This document shows, piece by piece, positions 25,560-37,960 of a stretch of 64,000 nucleotides of DNA (position 1 is the first letter of the stretch; each line of letters starts with the position of its first letter). The stretch lies in NCBI GenBank assembly GCA_027405735.1, contig JAPEHQ010000010.1, positions 2,046,001 to 2,110,000 on the forward strand, written 5' to 3'. This DNA is from Mucor racemosus (lineage: Eukaryota > Mucoromycota > Mucoromycetes > Mucorales > Mucoraceae). The position numbers and the translations under genes were made by a program. The notes beneath the pieces were generated by a model. The model did no database searches. It was not told where the DNA came from and saw nothing but the letters and a program-made list of their open reading frames with translations.

Positions 25560-27000
25560 ATCTCATTTTTTGCAGTTAGTATAACGTTTTTAGTACTAAC
25601 GTTTCAGGTTTTCCACGAATTTCACTGCTAGAAATTAAAATCTTTGAGCCTTCATATCTCTGAGGAAAATTAAGCTATACTAACGCTTTTTAATAATAAA
25701 AATTACTTGTTTTGAAGCGCTCTATAATATGTATAAGAATAAAAAAATTCTGAGCATTTTATTTTTTTTTTTTCATTTTTTGACTTTTTTTGTAATAGAT
25801 TTCAAAATATTCGTTAAATTGAGCAGCATTTTTTTTTTTTTTCATATTCATGTCATCAAGCTCGTTGAGCTCTCTCAGGTCCAATTTAGTTTTTTTCAAA
25901 ATATTGATTTTTCGTGGAGATATCCTCAAAAATGTGTACAAAGAGACACTCTCATCTCTAACCTCAATTTTCCCCTTGTATACCCTCATCCCAAATTCTA
26001 AAACAGAAAAAAAAATTGGACAAAAATGTTGTTTTCTCTACGAATAATGCAGCTAGAAGATTTTGCAATAGCTCAATCGATAGATAATTTTTTTACACAT
26101 TATTGCAATTTATTATATTTTAAATGTGCTTATAAAAAGTGATGTGTATCTTCAAAAAACCTCTAAAATTTCAATTGCATTTTACGCAAAATTTTGCGTG
26201 AAACATTTTTTCAGATTTTGTATAGATAGATGCAGCATTTAAAACTGTACAAAAACATTTTAATATGCTAGGTTTACTTATTTTGCAGCTCATGAGCATT
26301 TAAATGATTTTGTTTTTTGTTTTTTTTTTTAGGGTAGAACGTAGTGGATATACTTTATTTATTATTATTTAATGTGAAGACTTAATATACATGAAACTCC
26401 TACAATAACGTTTCATGTAGCATAACGTAAGCCATATGGGAAGAGGTTGAGAGGTCTCCACAAGTGGGCCTACTGTAAACAAGGTCGCTATAATGATTAT
26501 ACTATGAAAGATGGGAAAGAAATCGACTAATTAAAGTGCTGCACCAAGAGCCAAAACGGGCATGCGGAGAACGTCATACGAAAAAGTTGTGGGTTGGTGA
26601 CATGACACTAAACAGGAGATACAGTACTACATAATATTATCAAACAAACTTGCGTCCACCAGGATTCGAACTCGAGTCGTGCGCTTGGGAAGTACACTTC
26701 TTAACCATTCGGCCCAACCACCAAGGGCTGATTTTGTTTTTTGTGTCATTTTTCATTCATTTTGACAAATCGATTTTGGAACCCCGTTATAATAGGTTTT
26801 AAACTGTGATAGGAACTATTGTTTGATTATTTCGACGAAAAATTAATATTTTTCGCTGAAACAAAAAATGCAGAGTAGTTTTAAGTTGAATCTATCTTGT
26901 GGATACAAAAAATTAATAGCTCAATTTACGTACTCGACTTTTTATATATAATTAAAAATGGGTCAATCTTGGTCAATTTTGGTCAATGTTTGACTAATGC
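25560..27000 (+). repeat. Family B dispersed repeat, longest copy (B1)
   Basis: The left half matches 41870-42260 (shared CGTTGAGCTCTCT-like and TTCAAAATATT blocks). The right half matches 32160-32645 almost base for base, for example ACAAATCGATTTTGGAACCCC. Both partners are on the same strand. The copy is split by the SINE at 26321-26728. No coding capacity or terminal structure was recognised, so the element class is unknown. Confidence 0.8.
26321..26728 (-). mobile_element. tRNA-derived SINE with 16-bp target duplication
   Basis: The minus strand begins with a tRNA-like head (about 26726 to 26652): box A-like GGGCCGAATGGTTAAG, an arm with loop TTCCCAA, and box B-like GAGTTCGAATCC. It continues with an unrelated body and ends in an A run (T run 26321-26330 on the plus strand). 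It is bordered by perfect 16-bp direct repeats TGATTTTGTTTTTTGT at 26305-26320 and 26729-26744. The paralogous family B copy near 32355 has one copy of this site and no insertion. These are the hallmarks of LINE-driven SINE integration. The head does not fold into a good cloverleaf, so it is not a working tRNA gene. Confidence 0.92.
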
Positions 27001-27530
27001 ATTTATATTCTGATATTAGCATTTCTATTTTCTGAGATATACAATTAGGATTTCACAAACAACGCATCGTATTACGGTTAACCGAGTTTGACTGCTTTAA
27101 CGGGCCGTTTTTTATGCAAACTCGAATGAGGGTATTCGAGTTTCTTCTTTTCTTTTTTTGTTAGCTAAGCTCGAAAACAGGATTGAAAAAATACTTCAAG
27201 TTGTGAAACTGTCAAATATGCTATTATCGATTCATAATCCCATATTAACTTGACAAGGTTGCTATTAACAGCCTCCTTAAGGCAAACCAATACTTGCTCC
27301 CACCCCGTTTTTTATCTGGGTTACAAAAGAATGGGCCGTTTTCCAACTCGAATCGAATGGCCGTTTCCGTTAAAACTCGATTCAAACTCGAATCGAAGCC
27401 CATTCCTATATACAATGGTCTATAGAGAAGGTACATCTATGAAGATTTTACGTAATTCGACTCAATATTGAGCGAAAAAATTCGAAAACTGTCGTATATT
27501 TTCAGGTTTGCTAAATAATACTTGAAAAAG

Positions 27531-27840
27531 TGATTTATCGAGACTTTATAAATTAAAATCAACGTAAAAAGTACCGTTTATTAGAATGAATTAAATATGG
27601 GTTTATATAGTTATTGGAATTGTGTGATAAGATCTAATGGACAGGGATCCATTAGATGTGACAATAGATATTATTATTAATGTGTATGGATATAACATGT
27701 TATGTTTCAGTGGTAATATTGCTATAAGTTATGTTTCATTGTTAGTTCCTGGGTGACAGGAACCAGTTACTGGATAGATAAGATCTGCTAGATTTGTCGG
27801 AGATCTTCTATATATCGAATGTTGTAATTCTGATAGATCA
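27531..27840. mobile_element. Solo LTR, 310 bp (family E, copy 1)
   Basis: The sequence starts TGATTTATCGAG and ends GATAGATCA (TGAT...ATCA ends) and is bordered by the 5-bp direct repeat AAAAG at 27526-27530 and 27841-27845. It is homologous over its length to 53744-54050. No internal retrotransposon genes are adjacent. A TATA-like motif on the minus strand suggests the element reads that way. Confidence 0.9.
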
Positions 27841-29384
27841 AAAAGAATACAATTATAAAAGAATGAGTAATTAATCAGTTCTTCAACTGTATAATAAAAA
27901 CAAGATATCGTTTATTTAGATGTAAAAGTATGGCCTTTTATATTGATTTGACATTGAGATCCTGAGATGTAATTTAAGGCACTATTGAACCATTGGATCT
28001 GTTTGATAGTAATCTATGGATTGAAATGGATCAATCATAATTTAACCGTTCTTGCAGAGCTTGTGAGTTGCTTTGTTTCAATGCTGCTCTAAATGTGCTT
28101 GGATGTTGATTTGATAGCTATTTGATTGATTAGCCGCTGGGATGAAATAATATGGTGTCGTAATTGAGGTCCAAGCGTTTTTGGTAATTACTGGAGGATT
28201 AAACTTAGTACGCTAGAAGTTTTTTATATCCGATATCAAGACTTTGCACTTTAATACATGTCGTAGTCAATAGATTGTAAAACGTATTGATACCGTAGAA
28301 GAAGGTGATAACATATGGCATTTAGTGCCATACAACAATTTGAAACCTACTATTTACGACCGTGGAAATCGGACAATAACAACCCTATCTCGATGAATTT
28401 CAATTTTAGTAACTTCCAACTTTACATGAGAGTAGGTACACACCTTTAACACGCTGATGTCGAAGAGTAACTTCTACCACCACTACGGCCGAACTATGCT
28501 TCTCATGGGCATAATGATCTGCGCAGATGGACAGAATAGAAAAGTTTGTGCAGATAGGGTAACCCAGATGAGCAGAGCAATGAGATCAAGGTTTTTTTTT
28601 AGTCAATTTACTAAAGTATATCAATCACTATATAATTAATTACGAAGATAATTTGAATAATTTAAAGCGGATGGGAGTTACTCTGGTTCAACAGAATTGC
28701 TTTATTGATGAGATATATCAATTTGAAATTTGGGATTTGAAAGAGTTCTGCCCATGCTCTTCTTTCAGGGACCAAATGGGAACAATGACAACAATCTGTT
28801 TGGTAATACTAAAATTATTTATGCCTTTGTAAATTTCTATTTGTAACACACAATATCTTTTTTCTTCCCTACTCTTTTCTCAGCTCTTTTATTTATGTTT
28901 AAAATTACAACAAAAATACTAATATTTTTTTATAAACTGAAATCAAGCAGCAGGTACGAGTACATGTTTTTCCTATTGTTTATTTGGAAATAAATTATCA
29001 ACCGTTAATGTTAGGGCACGTTATAGTATCTTTCTCGAACGAAAAAAGCGTCCAGGACTTAATCATTTTGTTCCATTATTTACGTTATAATCAATGCTTT
29101 TTTGGTCGAAAGTCAATATCTGCCTGGAGAAAAACTGGTAATTATAAAAGTATGTATAGTATTGACTTAATTTGAATAAATGAATAAACTCATGTTAGTC
29201 TATTTAGCTTCTAAAAAGCATTTATTTTTATTTAGTGGCTAACGGCTAAGAAGAGGAAAACAAAATGCTGTCTTGTATATCACTACCGACTATCAAAGGT
29301 ACACCATAATTATTACTTATTAGCTTGTTATTGATAATTGATTTTATTAATAAATCAAATTTTATAGGTCAAAAGTAAGTTTAT

Positions 29385-29483
29385 TCTGGTAAACTATTGA
29401 ATAAATTGGCTTGGGACAAAGAGGGTAAAAAGGCGGCAATATGTTTCAGTAATGGACATGTTTATGTTTATGATATTGGAAAC
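29385..29483 (+). pseudogene. Captured dynein intermediate chain exon, copy in A2
   Basis: 33 codons stay open on the plus strand and read SGKLLNKLAWDKEGKKAAIC, then GHVYVYDIGN before a GTAAG donor at 29484. It aligns codon by codon with 4855-4953 (minus) with several replacements, as expected for a decaying non-functional copy. Confidence 0.68.
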
Positions 29484-29791
29484 GTAAGATTAAAGCTCAA
29501 TGTAAATTACTACTAGCGCAATGATTATAAAGTAAGGCTATATTATCTCCAAATAAACAACCACACAATATTAACATGTATAAAGATTTACAGTAATAAG
29601 CTTGAATCAAGTGGGTACAGCATCATTAATTCTTGAAAAAGTTCTCAAGTATTATAAAATCTCTTATTTTTAAGACTTACAAAGCTTATAAGCGGAATAT
29701 TAATTTAGAAAATTATTCTTGTCCAGATCATCAATTTTGACATTTTTTAAATTTTTTTTTTCTGATTTTGCAAATCTAGAGTTAATTATAC

Positions 29792-30011
29792 TGTTATGTC
29801 AATACTCATCCTATGTCTCACATCCAAGGTCACAGTCTATAATTAGTGTTACAGTAAATCAATGTGGATCATTGACTTACATCATATTCTCAGATAGTAA
29901 AACCCTAGTAATAGTTATAATTAATGTATATAAATACATCCAAAGGATGTATTGTTAATAAAAGTGTAATATTCTGGCAAGATTATTTATATAGACTCTT
30001 TTGACATTTCA
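29792..30011. mobile_element. Solo LTR, 220 bp, inside A2
   Basis: It starts TGTTATGTCAA and ends TTGACATTTCA, with perfect 5-bp flanking repeats TATAC at 29787-29791 and 30012-30016. Copies A1, A3 and A4 have the same neighbourhood without the insert, which gives the empty site. Different in sequence from family E. Confidence 0.88.
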
Positions 30012-31859
30012 TATACTACCAGTTATAAAAACAAAAAATATACACATACACAGAATTTAGCGCTCTATTTGCGCAATAAAAAATAACAAATATTTTCATT
30101 ACAAAATATTACAGGAAAATCCTTTAATCAAAAATTCGTTTTTGGGCCAAAAATGTTAATTTTCATTACTTAACATTTAATGTTAAGCTTTTATATGATG
30201 TGTATTAACTATGGCTACAATTTTCTCTCACAATGTAGTATATTTAAACGTTGATTTTGGCATCAAAATTTGATTTTTCTATTTTTTGATCAAAATCATG
30301 AGTGTTGGTAAGGGTAAAATGAGTGCCAAAAATGTCCGCTAAAAAATCTGAATTTTCAGACCGCATGTGGTTAAATATAAGAAAAGTTGAAAAAAAACGC
30401 ATTTTTATTTAAAATTTAGATATACTGTACCATAGTATAAGAGACTTAGCCGTTTAAACTTGCTATGCTCACTTACGGCGTTGCTCTATGGGCTCGTTTT
30501 TGCACTTTTTTAATGAATCTATGATATGAGAGATGATTTTTCTGGTAGAAAATGCATGTTTCTATAATAACAAACATTGCCTATTTTGTTTAGTTTATGG
30601 ATTGATGCGCTGTAATGCTGCTTTTATATTGGTTGAAATGTGCAATTTAGCAGGGTTTTAGTTATATTACGTAATGTAAAGCCTTATAAATTCTTTTCTG
30701 CCTGTGTTGTTTTGTTCTTTTTGTTTACATATTCCAAGGATATATTCACTGCTGTTTGATAAGGCACATCAGACTATCAAGCTGATGTTCTTTTCTTTTA
30801 TCTGAATACGCGTGCTAACATAAGTGACTAATATTCTTAATATAGTATAGTAGGTAGCATCCTATATTAGAGACTGATACTTTCATTTAACTGCATTCTA
30901 AGATCAAACATCATCATTTATTACTGTATTATTGGACGTACTTCTTGATCATCAGTTCAAATCAAAAGCAATGATATTTATATCTGCTCCATGAAAAGCT
31001 AGAACTGGCTACAAACCCATGAAATGTTCCAGAAAAGTGATAAAATTTTAAATGGTATAGAAATACAAAAAAAAAGAATAATCTAATGCCTTGCCTAATA
31101 ACCATAGTTCTGATCGTAGCTATGCTTGAAAGCAAATCTTTTTACAGCTAACAATCCGTAAACTAGAATAATAAGTTTAAAGAAGATTGATTTGTTTAAA
31201 TTTTATGTGTGATAAAGTAACATATATAATCTTAGATTTGGCTTGCATATAAATTTAAGCAGTAAGTGTTATTAAGTTTATGCTCGAGCAAAAACCATTG
31301 TTGCTGTAAACATTATAGTTATAAACACATTTACAAATGATGATAATCATCGTAAATATATTGGCAGTTGCATGTATTACGCTAAATCAACAACGTATTG
31401 AGTTGTATTGTCTATAGTCTATATTAATAAAAGCAAATGTAATTTAAAACCCCATTATTCCAGTAAAAAATGCAATGAAATTTTGAGAACGGCACGATGC
31501 TCATGTACAAACCAATTTGTGCCCATACTATCAGCTCATTATAATCATGGTCAGATTTTATTATTATACACAAATAGGAATAACGATATACTTATGGGCA
31601 GTTCTACCATTATGCACACATGGGATTAATGTTATGCACACGGACAGAATCTATAATTCTACACATACAGGCTTAGCGTTGTGCTCGTGTGTATCTTGTT
31701 GTCTTTTTAGCCATTTATTCAGTGGGCACAACAGCTCAGGCTATATTGTGCAGCCTACCTGCGCACAACGAAATCATCTTGTGCAGCACAGGTCGGCCGT
31801 AGTGGCACCAACCTACTGTGTGTCGAGAAAATAATTGTCAAAGTGTACCTATAGCTTAC

Positions 31860-32159
31860 TGCGCAATTTTATTAAGAGTAGTTTAAATACCATTTTTATC
31901 TATAAATACTAACCCAAATTAACTACCACTCTTCATGAATATAGATACGAACAGGTACTACTACAAGTATCTCAAATCTCAGATATCGACTTCTATGGGT
32001 CATTGCGAATTTGGTAAGTTTGAGCAACGAGTTACTTATTGGCTATTATTTACACCTACTAAGGTCGTCAGTAAGCTCACCATTTCTCGACGCATACCGA
32101 TCCAAACGGTCTCTTGTTTTAATGACAGGTACTTCTAGATTCCACACAACATTTTAATT
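31860..32159. other. Spacer between A2 and B2
   Basis: About 300 bp with no recognised gene. One short chance reading frame crosses it. Confidence 0.4.
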
Positions 32160-32645
32160 ATTTACATTTGAAATATGTTTATAAAAAGTATCCTGTATCT
32201 TCAAAAAACCTTCAGAATTTCAATTACATTTTGCGCAAAATTTAATGCGAAGCATTTGTCTGGATGTTATTTATATAGATGCAGAATCTAAAGCTGTACA
32301 AAAACCATTTAATACACTAGGCCGACTTATTTTGCAGCTCATGATCCATTAAACGATTTTGTTATTTGAATCATTTTTCGTTCATTTTGACAAATCGATT
32401 TTGGAACCCCGCTATAATAGGTTTTAAGCTGTGATAGGAACTATTGTTTTGATTATCTCGACGAAAAATTAATATTTTTCGCTGAAACAAAAAATGCAGA
32501 GTAGTTTTAAGTTGAATCTATCTTGTGGATACAAAAAATTAGTACCTCAATTTAGGCGCTCAATTTTTTATATATAATTAACTTTGGGTCAACCTTGGTC
32601 AAGTTTGGTCAATGTTTGGCTAATGCACTTATATTCTAGTATTGT
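32160..32645 (+). repeat. Family B repeat, copy B2 (uninterrupted right half)
   Basis: Matches 26125-27020 apart from the SINE. It is important because it preserves the empty target site (near 32355) for the SINE at 26321-26728. Confidence 0.85.
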
Positions 32646-34807
32646 TATTTGTATTCCACAAACTAGAAAAATGCTTACATTGATGAATATTAATTCAAAT
32701 GGGCTAAAAATTTCAAAATATATAATAAAGTTGTAGCAGTATCCATTTCGTGCATAATTAAAGTTGTAATGCATTGCGTTTTACATTTAGTCTTTAAAAA
32801 CAGAATTTTAAATATATATTCATATTGGTTTCAACAACTGTAAGCAAATAAATACAGTACCAGAAATTCGTAAACCCATGTTTGTTAAATGAGTCGTATT
32901 ATTAGGTGGTTAATAGTTAATAATAAAACAGAGACATTGCCATCTGCTGGATAGTTTTAATTTTTCAAAAAAAAACTTTTTTTTTTTTTGATGGAGTAAT
33001 TGATAGAATAAGATCTCAAGCTAGACCGTTATTGACCACAAAATAAACTTCAATAGCAAAGAAAAAAAAAGAACCGTACTTGTCAAACATTTTAAAGATG
33101 TTTTTTTTCGAAAATTACAAATCCATTCAAGGCTACAAAATGTATTCAAATAACAACATACGCCGGTAATAGTTATGTGGTTTACTGTCAAGTTTCAAAA
33201 ACATTCACAAAACAAAACGTCAGATATAAGAATTATCTCTTGTGTATACAAATACTTTATTTAATTGATGTAGCAATCTTCTCCAGGCGTTTGAAAAATG
33301 AAAATTTGTAAATCATCCTTTCAATGCGAGATGTACGCCAGATTTGTAGCCAAATAATTTCATACGTAACATGGAAATACGAAGATTGTTTGCCGTAAAT
33401 ACAGTACCTTTTTTCTGAAAATATAAGGTTTATTGTTGATAGAATGCAATTGATTCTGAGCTATAATAGCATCTAGAAAATTGTGTATTTTACGATTTGA
33501 AAACTTCAAGTTTATGAGCTTGGTGGAAAGGGAATCGGAGTCCTTAGGACGAATGTATACACAAGAAGTTTTGTACTACTAATATAATAGCAAATTCGAA
33601 AAGATATCAATTATACAATTTCATGAAGCCTTTCTTTATACCATTAACTTGTGTAAAGCAGCTTTTGACTACATTCATTTCCATTAAGCTTGCATAAGAA
33701 GGGGGGGCATTTTTCAAATATTTTCTTCAAATAAATGACAAAGCTATTGGGTACCTTGTTCAAGTACATAGGCTTATATATTTATATCAATATATTGCTG
33801 TTGAATGACATTTTATTTATCGCTTCTCATCATTCAAATAAAATTTAGTATCGACATTGGCTGAAGGTTTGAAGCCTACTTAGCTGACAAAATGAAATGA
33901 ATAAGTGTACAAACAATGTATGGGAATATATTCTTTATGTACACCTCTAGAATGGTAACAGTCATTACAAGAATTTGAAATCTGTATAAACGAATTCCGG
34001 GATTTACCACTCACATTTCGTGTTAAGAAAAAGCATTCGAATCTAATCCAGCTGTATCACATATAAAATCATTTTTATTTTTGTAGGAGCACATGAAATT
34101 AAGCGGTAAACCATAGATTTGATTGATAGATAGTGTTATGAAATCATGCATTATTTTAAAATAAATAATAGGAATACTTAGTAGCTTAAGTTTATACAAT
34201 ATAATCTAGATTGATATGAAATTGTTTTTTCAATGAAAGATTATCTATCAATATAAATTTATTTGTTACCATTTTCGGCTAACAAACAAAAAAAAAAAAA
34301 AAAAGAAGCACTATCCGCTGAGATAAGGCATCCATAGGCACTAATCTCTTGTGTAACATTTTTTGGCTTTATATAGATACATAGATAGGATCCCTTCTAT
34401 CTTTTTCGACATGAAAAACAAGTATAAAGATGATTTTAAAATTAAAAAGAATTATATGAATTGTCTAAAATATGTACAATTAAAAAAAAAACACATTTGC
34501 AATTTGAACATGGGCCCTTTTTGAACCCAATATTTTTTTAAAGTGGAGTGTTATGTTGATAGCAATCTCTCCCTGATTTTTTTTTTATCAATATTTGTTA
34601 CTTTATTTGGAATAAATGTTTCTTTTTCAAACAAAATCTTTTACTGTTGTAAATGATAATTGAATCCCCATCGATGGCCATTATCATATCACAATCGAAT
34701 GATTTTTGTACATAAAAATGAATAGCTCTTTTCAAGCTTCCCTTTTTCTATTTTGTTTTTCCTTTATTCATACAACACATTTGCACTGAAAATAAAATAA
34801 TTAAAAA
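32646..34807. promoter_or_regulatory. Upstream region of nitrate reductase
   Basis: About 2.2 kb without a supported gene; long A/T runs are common. The proximal part should carry the nitrate reductase promoter. An AGATAA (HGATAR type) lies at 34321-34326, the kind of site bound by nitrogen GATA activators such as AreA/NIT2. Such hexamers are expected by chance in AT-rich DNA, so its use is only inferred. Confidence 0.4.
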
Positions 34808-37557
34808 ATGGCACCCAATATTGAATTATTACAACAAAAACAAAATTTTAATATTTATCATGCTCCTACGGGATTAATCGATTCGAAAGATTTAGGAACC
34901 CCAGATGCTCATGTATCAAGAGATTCAAATATTACCAGATTAACAGGAAAACACCCACTCAATGCTGGTATGTTTTATTCTGCAATCAAATTACAACCAA
35001 TGACTTATATAACATTGAATAGAAACACCTATTCCATTGCTTATGGACCATGGATTTATCACACCCAACAGCCTTCACATTGTACGAAATCATGGACCTG
35101 TCCCTCAAAATCAATGGGATTCCCATAGCATCACCATTGGTGGTCTTGTAAATAAACCAACTACAATCACTATGGATGATTTACTTCAATTACCTTCGCA
35201 TACAATTGCTGTTACAATTTGTTGTGCTGGTAACAGACGTAAAGAACAAAATATGATTAAACCAAGCATCGGTTTCTCTTGGGGTCCAGGAGGTAAAATT
35301 TACTTTAATTATTAATTTCAATACACTAAAATTCTACAAATTATAGGTATAGGCACTGCTTATTGGACTGGCGTATTCCTTCGAGATGTTATCAATGAAT
35401 TTGCTGATGGCTTAAAACCTGAGGCTCTTCATATTTGTATGGAAGGCAATGATAAAACTGCCAAGGTAGCGCTATAATTTTAAAAATATATAATCCTCTA
35501 TCTCAATTAATTATTTTTATTAGGGCGGTTATGGTACTTCAGTAACTGTAAATCGAGCCATGTCTCCTGAATATGATATTTTGATTGCTTATAAAATGAA
35601 TGGAGAGCCACTTCCTTATGATCATGGTTACCCTGTTAGATGCATTGTTCCTGGTTGTATTGGTGGCCGTAGTGTCAAATGGCTTTCTAAAATTGAAGCT
35701 TCCACTCAGGTTTCTCAAAATCCATTTCAAAATGCTGATAATAAAGTATTTCCTCCTACTGTTTTGTCTGCAGATCAAGCAACAGAAGAAAATTGGTGGA
35801 CTAATCCAGATTATTCTGTATATGATTTGAATGTAAATGGCGTAATTGCAGCCCCTTATCATGGCACTAAAATTGCTTTGGATGATCTTACAAAGAAAAT
35901 CACATTAAAGGGTTTTGCTTATGGTGGTAGCAATCGAAAAGTTACTCGCTGTGAAATTACATTAGACGATGGCAAAACCTGGAGACTTGCTGATATTGAA
36001 GATAAAAAATCTGAAGGTGATCTTTATGCTGCTGAACATTATGGTTATGACAAAAGCAAATATCCAGAATCATATAACCAAACGCGATACTGGACTTGGA
36101 TTCACTGGTCTTTAGAAATTCCTGTTGCTGATTTACTCGGCGTCCAAGAAATTTGTCTTCGTTGTTGGAATGATACAAATAGCTGTATGCCTAAAGATCT
36201 TAACTGGTCTCTTATGGGCATGCTTAATAACTGTTGGTATCGTATCAAATTACATCTTATCCGTGAACCGACCTTATCTTTTGTTTTTCAACATCCTACT
36301 ACACTACCTGGTGATACAACACAGCTTGAAAATACTCTTCCTGGTTGGATGGAAGAAAATCAAGCCGAAACTTCACCCAAAGAAAAGGAAAACAAGAAAG
36401 ACTCTAGCAAGGACGATAATCTCAAGACATTTACTCTACAAGAAGTTGAGAAACATACTACCGAAAATGATTGCTGGTTGATCTATGATGATTTGGTATA
36501 TGATTGTACTCCTTTTCTGCAAAAGCATCCAGGAGGTGCTTCAAGCATTATTCTTGCTGCTGGTACTGATTGCACTGAAGAATTTGATGCCATTCACTCA
36601 CAAAAGGCTAAAGATATGTTGGTTGATTACTTGATTGGAAAGTTAGATGTTCAAAAGCAAGATTCTCGACCTCCTACTCCTCCAACTGATGAAAAACTTG
36701 AAATCGCAAAATCTATTGCACCTTCTACAGGTGTAATAAAGCCTTATTTTGACCCTCGCCAATGGAAGAAATTAGTCTTACAAAAGAAAGAATTTATGTC
36801 TGCTACAATTAGAAGATTTACATTTGCTATCCCTGCAGAAGAATCACTTGATTACTTATTAACACTTCCTACTGGTTTACATCTTTTTATCAAGGTTCCA
36901 GAAGATATCAATGATACATCTGCCAAGCCTAAAATGGTGATTCGAGCATATACCCCAAGCAAAGTTAATAGTAGGACTATTGAATTTGTTATCAAAATCT
37001 ATTTTCCTTTCAATAGTATTCCTGGAGGTAAATTAACTACTTCATTGGATCAGGTTCGTCTTGGTGAATCTGTTGACTTTAAGGGACCCATTGGTGAAAT
37101 TGAATATATTGGAGATGGAGAATTCAACATCCACAATAAGCTTTATCATGGTGTTGAACAAATAGGCATGATTGCCGGTGGTACTGGTATTACACCCATG
37201 TGGCAATTGATACAAGCATCTCTTTGTGATAATGTAAAGCGGCCATTACTTTCACTTATCTATTGTGCTCGATCTATAGATGAAATTATCTTTTATGAGG
37301 AATTGAAACAACTAGAAAATGATCAATTTCGAGTAAGACTTATTCTTTCACAAGCGCCTGGTGATGGCTCTTGGACTGGTGGTTCTGGTCGTTTTACAAT
37401 GCAAGAATTACAAGAACATTTGTTTCCATTTCCTGATAGTAAATCAAGATTAACATTCTTATGTGGTCCAGATCCTATGTTAAAATACTGCTGCTATCCT
37501 CTTTTAAAAGAAGCCTATGGTGAAGAATTTTGTTCAAATAATGTATTTACATTTTAA
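34808..37557 (+). CDS. Assimilatory nitrate reductase [NAD(P)H]
   Basis: Exons: 34808-34967, 35023-35292, 35347-35465, 35524-37557 (introns 55, 54, 58 nt); 860 aa, normal fungal length. The molybdopterin domain comes first: HGFITPNSLHIVRNHGPVP, then the Mo-binding Cys in ICCAGNRR, and CWNDTNSCMP. A cytochrome b5 domain follows (about 485-560) with the haem motif KHPGGASSI. The FAD domain (about 595-725) has RAYTPSKVN, and the NAD(P)H domain has GGTGITPMWQ and FLCGPDPMLK, ending NNVFTF. The enzyme reduces nitrate to nitrite in the cytosol. The nitrite reductase gene follows on the same strand after 403 bp, giving the usual fungal nitrate cluster minus the transporter. All key residues I could check are present. 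Confidence 0.96.
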
Positions 37558-37960
37558 AATCAGTTAATCAATTATCTTTCCATTTGTTTGTTAATCATAT
37601 TTAGTAACTATGTCTCACAATCAACACGGTTATCTCGGAATCTAATTTTTTTCTTTTTTTGTCAGAAATGACCATTTGATATTTAACTATCTCCTATAAT
37701 GTATAATAAAAATATGTAACATAATGATAAAAAAATATTATTGTATCACAGAGATAAGTTTTTGGTTATCTAACAAACAAATCTATCTATCAAATGCAGT
37801 AGTGATGGCTGTAAATGCCAATTAGACCACCGCTACAAGCAACAGGAAATCATACCACCTTTTTGTTAATTCATTATAAATTGACATTGATCTTCCCCTT
37901 CTCTTTCCACTATTCCCCGTCTTTCTTTCTTTATTCTTTACTTTATCTCTTAAATTAATT
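37558..37960. promoter_or_regulatory. Nitrate/nitrite reductase intergenic region with GATA-type motifs
   Basis: Promoter region of the nitrite reductase gene. It holds AGATAA at 37752-37757 and its reverse complement TTATCT at 37766-37771 and 37943-37948. Three HGATAR motifs in 400 bp fit nitrogen-metabolite control, but base composition makes chance hits likely. Confidence 0.45.

Larger units (their letters stand above)
28481..31804 (-). mobile_element. Family A, copy A2: full-length CACTA-like element, 3.3 kb
   Basis: The left end reads CACTACGGCCGAACTATGC (28481) and the right end is its imperfect reverse complement (GCACAGGTCGGCCGTAGTG ending 31804), 17 of 19 positions matching. Both ends carry many short TGNGCANNAT-like motifs in both orientations over 100-350 bp, as in CACTA subterminal regions. 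The body matches A1, A3, A4 and A5 in reverse orientation. No transposase frame was recognised, so it is non-autonomous. The 3-bp flanks (CAC and GCA) do not match, so a target duplication is not shown. It contains dynein-like exon sequence and a solo LTR. Confidence 0.8.

Noticed and set aside
26652..26726. Possible functional tRNA gene (anticodon-like CCC)
   Set aside because: The T stem and part of the anticodon stem do not pair, and the unit lies inside a SINE with target duplications and an A tail.
28984..29175. 63-codon frame in A2 flanked by intron-like splice signals
   Set aside because: Looks like another captured exon (compare 5200-5340 minus strand), but I recognise no family and the frame choice is arbitrary.
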